Below, piece after piece: positions 34,346-45,898 of a stretch of DNA of 64,000 nt. The stretch comes from Talinum fruticosum (lineage: Eukaryota; Streptophyta; Magnoliopsida; Caryophyllales; Talinaceae), in the NCBI GenBank assembly GCA_021018815.1, contig JAITYX010000045.1, positions 3,224,001-3,288,000 of the forward strand, written 5' to 3'. The position numbers and the translations under genes are program-made. Position 1 is the first letter of the stretch. Each line of letters opens with the position of its first letter. Under the pieces are notes generated by a model. It was not told the DNA's origin, searched no databases, and was given only the letters and a program-made list of their open reading frames with translations.

Positions 34346-35189
34346 TGAACTGTCATCATAGAGTCAATAAAAACCCCGGCTCTCAGCCGTTGTCACTTGC
34401 ACTCTCTCAATCCACCCATTCACTCTCACTTGACTCTCTTGCTACAGCAATTTCCGGTCGCTCCCACTTATTCTAGCTGTTGTCTCCTCGCCATCACATG
34501 TGGCTTCTAGTGTGCCTCCCACTCACTCTCTCTGCTGTCTCTTCTTTCTGCGGTTTTCGATCATCGTCGCACCCTCTCTCTCATCCTCACTAGCCGGTAT
34601 GTAACCCATATCTCTCTCTCTTATTTTGTAAATGAAATATTTAAATATGGCATGCTTTATGGTCGTCAATGGTGTAATTAAACTCTCGTTCAATATAATT
34701 GGACTTGACAAATTATTGTTATTGTTTTAGGGCTTAAATCTTTGCCATTGTGGACTTAAGCAAGGTCCTATGAATTTGTCTAAACTTATACCCTGAGTTA
34801 AAACACATACATTGTTGAATGCTATTGTAAAAGGTGAAGGCGTGCATACACTAAATTGCTATTGTTGAATCTAGAGGCATTATGGGCTTGTAGTTTTGTC
34901 TCTTTTCTTGGGGTGTTCGAGGCAAGGCGAGAGGAGGGCGTGCATACACTAAGTAACAATGAGAGGAGAAAAACATAACACATAAAGAAACCAAAGAAAA
35001 TCGCCAAAATCAAGGAACCAAAGAGTTGGGCGGCAGACACGAGCCGTGCTGGACAACACGGTCAGCCTGTGTTGGTTGCTACCCAACCCAACTTCGTGTT
35101 TCCATCCAAAAATTATTGTACATGTTTATTTATCAAGAGCCGTATAATTACTTGCAATATAAAATGGAGTTTTCCATTCTTACAAAAAA

Positions 35190-36040
35190 ACTCGAGGGAG
35201 CGCATAATGATGAACAAGGAGAAGTTGGTCCGAAGTAGAGAAGATCCAACACTCCTTACATGGGTCGAATTTGATAGGCACGAAAATGATGTAGGTGATC
35301 ATAAAGCTCACTTTATGAGCTATGTTGGTGCGAAAACCCGCGCATACGTGAACATCAACTGCAGAAATTTAGCCGTAATCCCCGAGTCCATTAAGGACAA
35401 CCTTTGGAACGATATTCGGGTAAATGCACTACATCTCAATTTAGTATTGCAACTTATTGTAAATGGTTAATATAAATGTACTAATGCATGTCATTCTTGT
35501 GTTTCGAAAACGTTCATCTTGAATGTTAATGAATATGAGATCCCCTTAGTAAAACACAATACCCTCATGTTGGAGGCAGAAAAATTTAGAAACTTCAAAC
35601 ATCGCATTGCCAAGATATGGATTTACAAAATAAAGTAGATAAACGAAGAAGGTAGACCTTAGGAGGTCTTCAACTTCATCACCGAGGAGGACTGGAGAAT
35701 GTTTGAAGCATATGTCTCTTCTTTAGAATACATGGTGACTATTTGTTATCTTTTTCTCGATTTAAGTCTTATGTATTAATATTTTTGTTGTCTTAATTGC
35801 TTGGGTAGGCACGAGGTGAAGTCGATCTGGAAGAGAATTAGGAGCAATTCGTATCCTCATGTGACATCCCATGGGGATACGCGAAGTTAGATGAGAGTTT
35901 GTACAAGAAAAAGCTTCAACAACTTGAAAGCACATCCGGTGAAGGTTCCATCATATATACTTCGCAACTCACTATCGAGAGGATGAGCTACAGGTCAAAG
36001 GAAGAAAGAAGAAAGATGAAACATTCACTATGACCGAAGT
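35190..36040 (+). pseudogene. Transposase_24-like fragment of a CACTA element
   Basis: Frame pieces read DPTLLTWVEFDRHENDVGDH, TRAYVNINCRNLAVIPESIK and DNLWNDIR (35230-35420). After intron-like or degenerate gaps come NFITEEDWRMFEAYVSSLE (about 35670-35740) and IPWGYAKLDESLYKKKLQQLE (about 35860-35935). This fits the second protein of plant En/Spm elements (plant transposase, Ptta/En/Spm type), which binds subterminal repeats. Stops interrupt it, and the sequence gives way to an Athila LTR near 36055. Confidence 0.55.
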
Positions 36041-36054
36041 AGAATCTATTGTGC

Positions 36055-37100
36055 AGCCTACAACCACAATACTTCTTCTCTTCAGTTTCCTCCACACTAG
36101 AATCCCCCTTTGCTCCTTTCACGCCTCTATCCTCTTCCTCTTCGTATTGCTTCCACACACTAGAAACCCTAACCCACGAAGCCTCTCTCTTTCCGTGTCC
36201 CGCTCAAACTCTATCCACAGCAGATGATTTTGGGACTTGAAGAAACAAAGACCACCTCAAACCAAAGCCTCCATCTATATCTCAAACTCTCCATCTCTTA
36301 GCCACGAAGAATCCTTCTCATTTTCAATCTCTATCCACAACCGAGGACTCAACCACTCAAGACCGGACCTAGGCAAGGATTTAAAAGGGGTTGGATAAGG
36401 CAGAGCAAAGGGAAGCCGGACGGCGGTGGGTGAAGGTGTGACAGGCCGGAGCCGCACCAAGTTCCAAGTTTTTAGCTTTTAGTCCTTCATATTTCAGCTT
36501 TCTTTTCTTCAAATTTTAAGTTTAGTTTTCAGATTTTAGGTTTTAGTTCTTAGAATTTCAATTATTAGTTTTCGATTATTGGTTTTGGAATTCTGTTGAA
36601 CTCGGGTTCAATTTGTGGATTATCGCTTTGCCTTGTCGAAATTGGGCGATTAATTGTTCAAAGTTGGATTGTGAGTTGTGAAATTGTATTTTTCGAACTT
36701 GCTGGTAATATCTCTAATTTTTTCTCTTGATGTTTTGATTTTTAGTTCTAGTTCCTAGATTGAACTTGTTTGTCTATATATTATTAAATGTTGTCGTCAA
36801 GATTCTCACGTTGCTTATTCATGTCTATTAGTCTAATCTTAAAGTTCGATTGAATGGCTATTTGCACGGTTTCGAATTCTTGTTGGGATTTAGTTTATTA
36901 TGGTTATTTAATTTCTAATTCATGTTAGTTTAGGTTAGTTTATTGTTTAAGTTTTCACATTAGCAATTTGTTACACATTTGGTTTAGTTGAAGTTAGTTT
37001 CAATCTTTAAGTCCCCGAATCGTTTTGTAATCTGATTTTAATTTGGTTCCATCCTCGTAGTTTGACAAAATCCCCTTACTCCCTAAATTCACTCCAACAA
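36055..37100 (+). repeat. Athila-like 5' LTR, 5'-truncated
   Basis: 36055-36540 matches 45154-45895 of the 3' LTR (CTCTTC then TTTCCTCCACAC, CTCAACCACTCAAG, GACGGCGGTGGGTGAAGGTG, CAAGTTTTTAGCTTTTAGTC). It has a single copy of the block that is doubled in the 3' LTR. The first 460 or so bases of the LTR are missing. Confidence 0.7.
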
Positions 37101-37102
37101 AA

Positions 37103-37120
37103 TAGCACCATTGCTGGGGA
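37103..37120 (+). other. Decayed primer binding site (Asp tRNA type)
   Basis: TAGCACCATTGCTGGGGA matches the plant gypsy PBS TGGCGCCGTTGCCGGGGA with four changes. All four are C-to-T or G-to-A transitions and three are at CpG. Confidence 0.65.
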
Positions 37121-38061
37121 TGGCAATAATTAGAATTTGGTTGCGAAATTGAGTCGTTTTAGTTTACTATTTGAGTCTACTTTGTTCCAGTTTCTAATTT
37201 TAATTTTTCAAGCCTTAATCGGTGCCTTTCGCTTTTAGGTATTAGCATGGATTTCATTTTGTGTTTTAATTTTGTTTTTTGATTAGTTTGGTTTATTTTG
37301 AGTTTGGTTGTGTTGCTGTCCAGAAAAAAAATGTCCAAAACTGTTGTTACTGTTTCGTTTAGGGTAGAAAACAGAGAAAAAGATTGTGCAGAAATTTTTC
37401 TCTGCGGTTTTTTCTCGATTTTCTGTTCTAAATTTTTCTTGAGTTCATTTAGTTTTAGTTTTTGTGTTTTGATAATTTTTGCATGTTCTAGGTTGTTTAG
37501 AGTTTAGGGTGATTTTTGTGAAATATTTTTGGAATTTTCAGAATTTTCTACAATTTTCTCAAGTGATTTAGGTGTTGTTTTTATATTTTTACCATTTGTT
37601 TTAATTTTCTGCAGTAACTAGGTCAGAAAAATTATGAAAAAAATTTATGTGCTTAATCCTTGGATTTTTCCTGAATTTTTGGCTTATATTTTTCTTATTT
37701 CAATTATTGTTTATATTTTTGTTTTTTTTTTTTTTGTTTTGATTATAGTGTTTTAGTTTTTTTTATTTTCTTGTTTGATAAAAAAAGAAAAAAATTAGAA
37801 AAATAAAAAGACCAAAAATATATTTGTAGGTTGTTTGGTGCATGAACTATTGGGTTAGGGATCCTAAAAGAGTTGTTAGAATTGAACTTCCAATTGAAAC
37901 AAAACCCGAACCTAAATTAGAGAAAATGATTGAATTTGGATCACATGAGAGAATCCAAAGCGATTTCTTTTATCCTCTTAGGAGCTTTAACTATTGATGT
38001 TTTAACTTGTCTAAGTTGGAATTTGATGTGACTTTACTTGGTTGAACTTCATTATATTTAG
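37121..38061 (+). other. Athila-like untranslated leader
   Basis: T-rich noncoding leader between PBS and gag. The frame at 37298-37507 is not a supported gene. A 20-base T run lies near 37720-37736. Confidence 0.5.
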
Positions 38062-38725
38062 ATGCTTCCAAAATTTTATGGTTTTAAAGATGCATATATG
38101 TCTTTTATGGAATTTGATGAAGTGATTTCTATGATGTATTTTCCTAATATCTTTGATGAAGAAATAAGAATGAGATTAATTTCTTTTGTTTTAAAAGATG
38201 ATGCCAAAAGATGGATTTATAACTTAACTGTTAACTTTATTTCTACTTGGGATGATTTTGTTAAAATGTTTATGAGAAAATATTTCCCTAATAGTAAAGC
38301 TGTAAAGTTAAGGAATGAAATTAATCAATTTATTCAAATGGATAGAGAACTATTTTGGAATTACTTTGAAAGATTTAAGAATGTGTTGGCCTGATTTCCC
38401 ATAATGGTTTAGAAGAGTGGCGTCGGTGCCAAATTGTTTACAAAGGACTTGACTAACAAACTAGGAACATGTTAAAGTCCATGTCTTAGGATGGTTTTCT
38501 TTCTAAAAGTGCTACGAGTTGCTTGGGAATTTTTAGAGACTTAACGGAAAAGATTATGCAATGGGAAACCACTAGGGATGAGAGTTTGACTTATAGGATT
38601 AGTGGTTCAAAAGGGGGTACTCATGCTATTTCTCAATGTGAGTTACCTTAAGTCCAAAGTTGTTGTACTTGAAAATATGTTAAGGGGTTAACTTTTCAAC
38701 CCCAATCTTTCCACACTTCTCTCGG
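38062..38725 (+). pseudogene. Athila-like gag, N-terminal part, interrupted
   Basis: The open 110-residue frame at 38062-38394 shows the retrotransposon gag core: KFYGFKDAYMSFMEFDEV, then FDEEIRMRLISFVLKDDAKR, WIYNLTVNFISTWDDFVKMF and NSKAVKLRNEINQFIQMDRE. A stop follows GERFKNVLA-like sequence, and more gag-like codons continue in shifted frames (LEEWRRCQIVYKGL, CLGIFRDLTEKIMQWETT) to 38640. The LINE inserts at 38738, and gag resumes at 42344. It encodes the structural protein of gypsy particles. Confidence 0.8.
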
Positions 38726-38737
38726 TATCATGTTCTT
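38726..38737 (+). repeat. LINE target-site duplication, left
   Basis: TATCATGTTCTT is repeated exactly at 42332-42343. The last bases merge with the poly-T run that marks the LINE tail. Confidence 0.8.
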
Positions 38738-38859
38738 TTTTTTTTTTTTTTTTTTGAAAAAGTAAGTATAACAACTAATAGGCAGCCCTTCTCTCAAGGG
38801 TTCTACCCAAGTCGTCCTCCATAAGAATGGAGAGGAGGGAGGGAGAAGAAGGAAGAAAA

Positions 38860-39300
38860 TCCCAATACAAGGAATGAGTAATAGAAAGACCTAATCTCGA
38901 AACCAGTCCACAGCCCTATTACCCTCCCAATACTAATGTCCGATAAGAACATTACAACAATTCCTAATATACGAGATGGGTGTCCTGTATAAGAGTCTGA
39001 ATTTCCCATGGCGGTTGGCATTCCCTGCGCAAGGCCTTAATAACCACTTGGTTATCTCCCTCGATCACAATGGAACGAAATCCTGCTTGGATGGCTACCC
39101 GTACTCCGTTCCGCATTGCAATGGCTTCATCAACCAGGATCGAGGACAACCCTAAGTTTGTGACTCCCTCTTGGATGAATTTTCCGTCCCAACTTCCAAT
39201 GACAAACCCTCCGGCTCTAGTCGTAGAAGATTTTGATCCATCAAAGTTAATTTTGATGAACCCCTCCGGTGGTTTCTTCCATCCTATGTGTTGAATTAAG
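38860..39300 (-). pseudogene. LINE C-terminal RNase H domain
   Basis: Minus-strand codons give PPEGFIKINFDGSKSSTTRA, GGFVIGSWDGKFIQEG, SSILVDEAIAMRNGVRVAI and FRSIVIEGDNQVVIKALRR, then EGNRAVDWFRD. The catalytic set D (NFDGS), E (VDEAIA), D (EGDNQ) and the final D (AVD) are all readable. Plant L1-type LINEs are known to carry such an RNase H at the C-terminus. The stretch includes stops between 38960 and 38900, so it is not intact. Confidence 0.75.
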
Positions 39301-39472
39301 TTGGTAGAAATGGTAGATGAATGATATGAAGGAGAAGTAGGATATAATCCATCAAATTTGCCTCTTGCCCTCTATTCCGCCCATGTTCTTTTTGCTTTGA
39401 TTATTGTTTGAATTGTGTTATACCTTCCATTGTTAAATACAATATCGTTCCTACTTTTCCAAATGCTCCAGA

Positions 39473-40240
39473 TTAAATATACCACTCGACTAATTGAGTT
39501 GGTTTATGGAGGTTCCTAAACTTTTGAAAAATATCACATAGTGACCAACAATGAAGTTGCCCGACGTTAATATCAAGCCACTTGTGGAAAGAAACTTTCT
39601 CCCAAGTGTCCTTAACAAGTGGGCATCTAGCAAAGAGATGGTCAATCGATTCCTCACTTTGTTGGCATATAGGACGGTGTCTATCCACACTAAACCCTCT
39701 TCTTGAAAGTATATCACGTGTAGCAATGGATTTATAATGGAGTTGCCACATAAATAACTTTAATAGTCCCCAGCACAACGTGTCTTCCAAATCATGATGT
39801 GGAATAGGTATGCTGCTGATTTCCTGCATATGTCCATTGGAAGAAAGGAAGAAAGGAATTGCATGTTCCATTCTTTCCCCAGCGTAATACAAATATTAAC
39901 AGTAGCATCAAGTGTTGGCACGTCATTTCTAGTATTATCATAATATTGGAGTAATGCTTGCTTGCCCACACCAAGTATCTTGCCAAAATTTTGTATACTT
40001 TCCATTACCTATTTTCCATTTGAGCCCTCTTTTAAAGAGATCCCTTTCTTTCAGGAGGCATCTCCATGCCCAAGAGTCTGTAGGTTTGGATTTACGCCGG
40101 AAAAAGTCATCGGATAACGGATATTTAGAGCGCATGATTGAACCCAAAAATTGTTTGGGTCATACAGATATTTCCATATAAGTTTACAAAGGAAGGCTTG
40201 ATTAACAGCCTCTGTTTTCCTCGACACCAGTGCCCCCATC
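39473..40240 (-). pseudogene. LINE zinc-finger (zf-RVT) and linker region
   Basis: The 139-residue frame at 39473-39892 includes RPICQQSEESIDHLFARCPL, matching the C-x2-C-x7-H-x4-C pattern of the zinc-binding domain after RT in plant LINEs, preceded by LFMWQLHYKSIATRDILSRR. Upstream pieces (39938-40242) carry SWAWRCLLKERDLFKRGLKW and ALVSRKTEAVNQAFLCKL. Frames shift between the pieces. Confidence 0.75.
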
Positions 40241-40439
40241 ATTTTTGGCGTACATATTTTGTCCCAAGAAACAAGGGAGCGCCCCTTAATATCCTTTGCT
40301 TTACTCCGAAAAAATCTCTGTTAATTTTATCCAATGAATCGGTTGCACTTTGTGGCAATTTAAAGCATTGCATAGTATGTGTAGAAAGTGATTCCAAATT
40401 GGATTAAATCGAGAATCACCCCGTCCCGCTTTTGATAGC

Positions 40440-42300
40440 GAATTAGCTTTCCAATTCTATAATTTTTTATCCGCTTTGACTAAGATGTGGGCAAAGGTAG
40501 TGTTGTTTGACCTACCTTTAAACACTCGGGCATCCAAGATATTTTCCAAAAGAGTCTCTATGCGGAATATTAAAAATGGAAGAAACTAAACTTCGGCTAC
40601 GAAGTCGCATTCTTGGAAAACACAAGCACCGATTTATGAAACCGATGATTTGACCTAAGAGTTTGGAGAACTCCTCGATACGTTATTAAACTTAAAGCAC
40701 GTTTTATGATTGGCCTTATAGAAAAGTAAACTGTCGTCAAGCAAACGAGTAAACATGGAATTTTCTCGTGCTCTAGGTGCAATCTTAATCCCAATACCAG
40801 GTTTTGGTTGCATTGCTTCCAAATGTAATCTGTAAGAAAAGTAAGCTGTCAGTCGACAAACGAGTAAACATGGAATTTTACTGTGCTCTAGGTGCAATCT
40901 TAATCCCAATACCAGGTTTTGGTTGCATTTCTTCCAAATGTAATTTGTAAGCTAGAACATCCATACAAATAATAAAAAGATACGGCGACAAGGGATCTCT
41001 TCTGTCTAAGGCCTCTAGACGGCTCTGAAAAACCCATATGATTCATCATTAATAATCGAGAGAATAAGGGATAGTAGAAATACATTCTCTAATCCAATTG
41101 ATCCAGGTATCATGAAAGCCAATTTCCTTTAGGCAGGTAAATATAAAATCTCATTCAAGTTTATCGTATGCCTTTTCCATGTCTAGTTTGAGACCAACGT
41201 AAGCTTGTTGACCTTTCATGTTACCAAACTTGTTAACAATTTCATGTGCCAGGAGTATATTATCATGAATGTCTCTATTCGGAATAAAGGCACTCCGGTA
41301 AGGGCTAAGAATTCTTTGAGGGACGAGTCGAAGTCTCGTTAACTATAATTTTAGAGATAATCTTATACAAACTATTGCACAAATTAATTGGTCCGAATTG
41401 TGTCAATGTCAAGGATTTGCCGTTTTGGGATAAGAGCAATAAAGGTGTGGTTAACCTCTCTAAGTAATTTGCCATACTTAAAAAAATCCATAACGCTTTG
41501 AATGACCTCATTGCCAACAATATCCCAGTCTTTGTTGGAAAAAGCCTACTCCAAACCCATCGGACCCGAAGCTTTAGCTGGGTTCATTCGAAAACCTGCA
41601 GTTTTAACTTCGTCCGATGTTACTGAAGCAAGAAGATGGGAATTATCGGTTTACGAGATAAGTGGTCTTAAATTGAGATTGAATTGGCTTACACTTTGTT
41701 TTTGCATACGAAATCTATTAGCGAAATCTATAATAAATTTCTATTTGATAACGTTTTTGTCATTAATCCACACACCCGAATCATCCTTGACTTGGGTGAT
41801 ATTCATTCTTTGCTTCCCGAAGACACAACATTTATGGAAAAATTTAGAGTTACGGTCACCTTTGGTTAGCCATTCTTTCCTATAAAGCTTTCCCCAATAT
41901 TTTTGGTTAAACAAAAAGAGTCTCTCTCTTTGTTTAATAAGCCTTGAGTTCCAATGAAGTAGTCCGAAGCTACATGGGTCGAGAATCAGCCTATCCTCAA
42001 CTTTTTGAAGTTGTGAGGAGTTTTTCTCAATCTGCTGAATGTAGTTATTGCAAGAACTCTTAGTCCATCCCTTAAGTTTAACATTGATACTCTTTAATTT
42101 ATAGATTAGTTTAAACATATTAGTTCCTCTAGGGAAGTGTTCCATTGGTTCTTAATAATCTTTTTGACTTCATCAAAGTTAGACCAATTGTTCTGAAATC
42201 TAAAGTTCCGCCTCCTATTCCATGATGTATCGGGGTCCGTATTAAGAACAATATAACAATGGTCCGAACAAGAAAAAGGTCCATGTGAGATTGAGCATTC
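40440..42300 (-). pseudogene. LINE reverse transcriptase and end of endonuclease (broken)
   Basis: 42145-41741 is an open 134-residue segment before the RT fingers (LKGWTKSSCNNYIQQIEK, LTKGDRNSKFFHK). RT blocks follow in shifted frames: LTQFGPINLCNSLYKIISKI (degenerate R-P-I-S-L box) near 41400, and the active-site region near 40720-40900. The FADD box is frameshifted by one base in one copy and altered in the other of a 115-base tandem duplication. The enzyme is dead. Confidence 0.75.
40719..40950 (-). repeat. 115-base tandem duplication across the LINE RT active site
   Basis: Two copies (about 40719-40833 and 40834-40950) share CGAGTAAACATGGAATTTT and CTTAATCCCAATACCAGG at offset 115, with about 10% difference. 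Confidence 0.8.
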
Positions 42301-42331
42301 GGGTAAACATCAAGCTAGTCTCTTCTAGCTA

Positions 42332-42343
42332 TATCATGTTCTT
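42332..42343 (+). repeat. LINE target-site duplication, right
   Basis: TATCATGTTCTT, identical to 38726-38737. Confidence 0.8.
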
Positions 42344-43260
42344 ATTGTCAAAGCTATATATCACCTTTTTAATATTTATCCTTACTTGGCAACGAGGCCA
42401 AGAATAAGCGCAAGTGAATGTTGTATTTCAAAGACCTAAAGTTGACCCTTAATCTCCTATCTTTAATGAAGGGTGGAACCATCACCCTAATTTTTCATGT
42501 AGCAGTAGACCTAATGTTGTAGGCCACAACACCCCCGACCTACCAGTTCATTCCGGATCCCACCAGAGACCAGTTTATCCAACTATGCCCAATGCACCTA
42601 AACCACCACCTCACATTGCTCAAACCCAACCTCCTCCTTGTTACACTAATACTAATAAGAGAGTTAACAACCTGGAGAAAATGATAAAAACTATAAACCG
42701 AACAGTTGACGTAATTGATCCAACTTGCTACCTCTATTTACTGGAGCGAAAGAGACTTTTCCTAGTGAACCGGAGGTGAACTTTAAGAGCATTACCCCTT
42801 AGTCTTTTAGGGAGCCATATGTGAATGATAATGTGAGTGACCAAAGATTACATCCTCACAATTTGGTAAAAATTCACCTCCCAACTCTTCTTCTCGAGAA
42901 ATTGGTTCATCTAGTATTTCTAAGGACACAACAGATGGTTTTCTTCCAAGGACTCCTGATGTTCTTTTTCCTAAAATAGAGGAAAGTAAGGAGAACTATA
43001 CTACTGATACAATAGAAACTTCACCTCCTATAGATTCTTCCTTTCCTATTGTTGTACGGGTTCATGAGCTTGAAATGCATGTTAGTTGTGAGAATGACTA
43101 TGATATACTTATTGAATCAAAGATCTCGAGTAGAAAAGGATATTTGTTTTGAGCACATTGACAATGATTATTTCTTAGTTCATTTTGGTTCCTTTTCTGT
43201 TGACCCCATCATGACTAACCATCAATTTGAACTTTACGAGTCCATGCTCGTATGAATATA
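42344..43260 (+). pseudogene. Athila-like gag, C-terminal part
   Basis: This resumes the host element after the LINE. Codons near 42460-42720 give FNEGWNHHPNFS, then a proline-rich stretch (HSGSHQRPVYPTMPNAPKPP) and RVNNLEKMIKTINRTVD, matching the usual asparagine/tryptophan and proline-rich end of Athila gag. Stops separate the parts. Beyond 42780 only acidic, serine-rich frames without a known domain remain. Confidence 0.6.
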
Positions 43261-44696
43261 AAACTTCTATACCTAATAATGTTGGTTCACAATTTGACAA
43301 GTTCAAATGGGCCCTTAATGGTATTACATTGATATTATTGATATATTCTTGTTGGCACCAACTCTCGAATTTTTGTTACCTGTATTTGGTCGAAAGTTCT
43401 TCCTGTAGATTTGATAAATTGCTACGTGCTTTAATGAGATTTAAATTGAGATAGCAACTTGAGCTGATATGAACTGGCAAATGCTCCATGAGTCTCTATT
43501 TGAACTGATTTCAAGAAGATTTAGCTTAGGTGTACCCTACAACTAACCTCGTAAAATCATTCCTTTCTCTATTCTCCTTTTATTTTATTTTCTTTTGTAC
43601 ATATTTGATACTTTATTCCCTTTTCTTTTTGAGTCATGTCATTTTTTCTTCTTACTTGTTTTTTAGTCTTCTTTTTATTGTGTAAATATTTTTTTCTTTT
43701 TAGTTTTGTTTTCCTTTGACATTCTTCCCGCTCACATTGAGGACGTTGTCAAGTTTAGGTGTGGGGTTGGGAAAATCTTTCTTTTTGAAAAAAAAATCAA
43801 CAAGATTTGCTTTTATTTTGGGAGATATTTTATATATTCTAATTGATTTTTGAACCATTGAAACTTAGTTATTAATTAACTTGTAAAAGGGAAATATACA
43901 TGATGACACTCACCTATTAGTATGACACTAACATTTTTTTCTAACCTTGGCATACCATGAGAATTTGTAAAATTTGCACCTACTTTTATAAAAGTCATTT
44001 ACTCTTAGACACTGAGTCTGTTATTGATTGATTCACCCACTTTTAGAAAAAAATGAAAAAATAAAAAGAAAAGAAAAACAAAAAGAAGAAAAAATCGGGA
44101 ATCAAGCTTTTGAGGCATGCGCTATTGGGTGTTATCCTTTAAGGCAATAGTTGCTATTGGGTAAGACTTGCCTCCTAAATGAAGTGAAAATAAAATACTA
44201 GCCAAGTGGGTTGAGTCGGCTCCGGTAAACTTAAAATAAGGGAGTAACGATACACTTGCACATCACACATTAGGTCGATTCACTATTTTTAATGGAATAA
44301 AAAGATGAAAACATTGACGTATGGTTGTTGTCAAAATAAGGTGAGAGGTTTGATATGTATAATATACCTAGATACAAGTTAATAATTGAGTAGTGAAGGT
44401 GATACGATTGATCTAGATATGTGTATGTTCTCCCTATTGTAAATATTTTTGTAAAAATCTTTTCAATTTTTCTTTTTCCATCCTCATCTCTTTTCTTTCT
44501 AGATTTTGTGGGTATATCTCGCTCTAAACCCTCACGAGATCTTACTCGTGTACTTGGGTTACCAAGGGGTTTAAAGGTCTTCTTGCATACGCTAAATACA
44601 ATCTTGATTCCTACGAAAGTAAGTTAGGATTTAACTTATTTTCTTTTGTAGTTTTATTTTACTCGAGTACGAGCAAAATCTAGGTGTGGGGGTATT
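43261..44696 (+). other. Athila-like 3' noncoding region
   Basis: No protease, RT or integrase is seen. Two TAGGTGTGGGG tracts (near 43756 and 44681) and ACATTGAGGACGTTGTCAAG before the first are typical of the region after coding sequence in Athila-like elements. The second tract is the likely polypurine tract for the 3' LTR. Confidence 0.55.
44682..44694 (+). other. Polypurine tract of the Athila-like element
   Basis: AGGTGTGGGGGTA lies two bases before the LTR start TGTTGAGTC. Confidence 0.6.
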
Positions 44697-45898
44697 TGTT
44701 GAGTCAAAAATTATGATATTTTTAATACATGTTTACATCATATTTTGTTCGTAATAATTATTAAATTAAAAATTTTAATTTAATTTGTGTTAGTTTGTAA
44801 GAAATGTGGAAAAGCCCAAAAATAATAAGAAAGCTGCAAAAATTGAAGACTTAGATCATCTGTTTGCAAGTCGGCCCAGATAGCCCCAACCACACTCCTC
44901 TCTTACCCCCAAAACCCGAATCCCATCTTCCCGCACCTTAACGAAACCCTAACTTTTTCCCCTTCACCTCTCTTCCTCTTGGTCCTCTTTACACCCGAAT
45001 CCCTACCTCTCTCTACGCCTTTCAAGCTCGCTCCCCGAAACCGTAGCTTTCCTCTCCTTTCTCCACCTCCGAAACCCCTGTCTCCCTCATCTTCTCCTTA
45101 CGTTCCATCTCTCTCGCTGCTACTTCCCTCCACAGATTCCATTCTCACTCGGACGCTTCTTCTCTTCGGTTTCCTCCACACCAGAATCCAGCCCTGCTCC
45201 TTTTATGCATTTATCCCCTTTCTCTCCGTCTCGCTTCCACACGCCGAAACCCCAACCCATGAAGCCTCTCTCTTTTCGTGTCCCCCTCGAACTCTAACCA
45301 CAGCAGAAGATTTTCGGGACTTGAAGAGACAAAGACCACCCGAAACAAAAGCCTCCATCTCTTTCTCAAACTCTCCATCTCTTAACCACGAAGAATCCTT
45401 CTCACTTTCGGTCTCTATCCACAACCGAAGACTCAACCACTCAAGAGTGGACTCGGCAAGGCTTTAAAAGGGTTGGACGACACAGAGCAAAGGGAAGCCA
45501 AACGGCGGTGGGTGAAGGTGTGACAAGCCGGAGCTGCACCAAGGTCCAAGTTTTTAGCTTCTTTTCGTGTCCCCCTCGAACTCTAACCACAGCAGAAGAT
45601 TTTCGGGACTTGAAGAGACAAAGACCACCCGAAACAAAAGCCTCCATCTCTTTCTCAAACTCTCCATCTCTTAACCACGAAGAATCCTTCTCATTTTCGG
45701 TCTCTATCCACAACCGAAGACTCAACCACTCAAGAGTGGACCTGGCAAGGCTTTAAAAGGGTTGGCCGACACGGAGCAAAGGGAAGCCGGACGGCGGTGG
45801 GTGAAGGTGTGACAAGCCGGAGCTGCACCAAGGTCCAAGTTTTTAGCTTTTAGTCCTTCATATTTCAGTTTTCTTTTCTTCAAATTTTAAGTTTAGTT
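44697..45898 (+). repeat. Athila-like 3' LTR, 3'-truncated, with internal duplication
   Basis: The LTR starts TGTTGAGTCAAAAATTATG. A 289-base block is doubled (45272-45560 and 45561-45849), with only a handful of mismatches between copies. The LTR stops at AAGTTTAGTTT (45898), where the 5' LTR continues with TCAGATTTTAGG. The 162-residue frame at 44979-45467 and related frames are C/T-rich LTR translations, not a supported gene. Confidence 0.72.

Larger units (their letters stand above)
38738..42331 (-). mobile_element. L1-type LINE, 5'-truncated, inserted in Athila gag
   Basis: The minus-strand element ends in a poly-A tail (T run at 38736-38755 on the plus strand) and is flanked by a 12-bp duplication, the hallmarks of target-primed reverse transcription. 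It begins inside the endonuclease (HGPFSCSDHCYIVLN, keeping the SDH catalytic motif) and continues through RT, a zinc-finger segment and a C-terminal RNase H. Length is about 3.6 kb. Confidence 0.85.
36055..45898 (+). mobile_element. Athila-like Ty3/gypsy element without pol, both LTRs truncated
   Basis: A 5'-truncated LTR, a decayed Asp-tRNA-type PBS, a gag gene split by a LINE insertion, a noncoding 3' region with two TTTAGGTGTGGGG-like tracts and a 3'-truncated LTR are in order. The gag has the Athila-type core. No RT, integrase or protease is seen between gag and the 3' tract, so the copy is non-autonomous. It joins a CACTA remnant on the left and another LTR-like remnant on the right. 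Confidence 0.72.

Noticed and set aside
36275..36460. Minus-strand ORF shared with 45203-45725
   Set aside because: The similarity reflects the shared LTR, not a conserved protein.
44979..45467. 162-residue serine/proline-rich ORF
   Set aside because: It lies wholly inside an LTR, and its sequence follows C/T-rich repeats. The homologous 5' LTR does not keep the frame.
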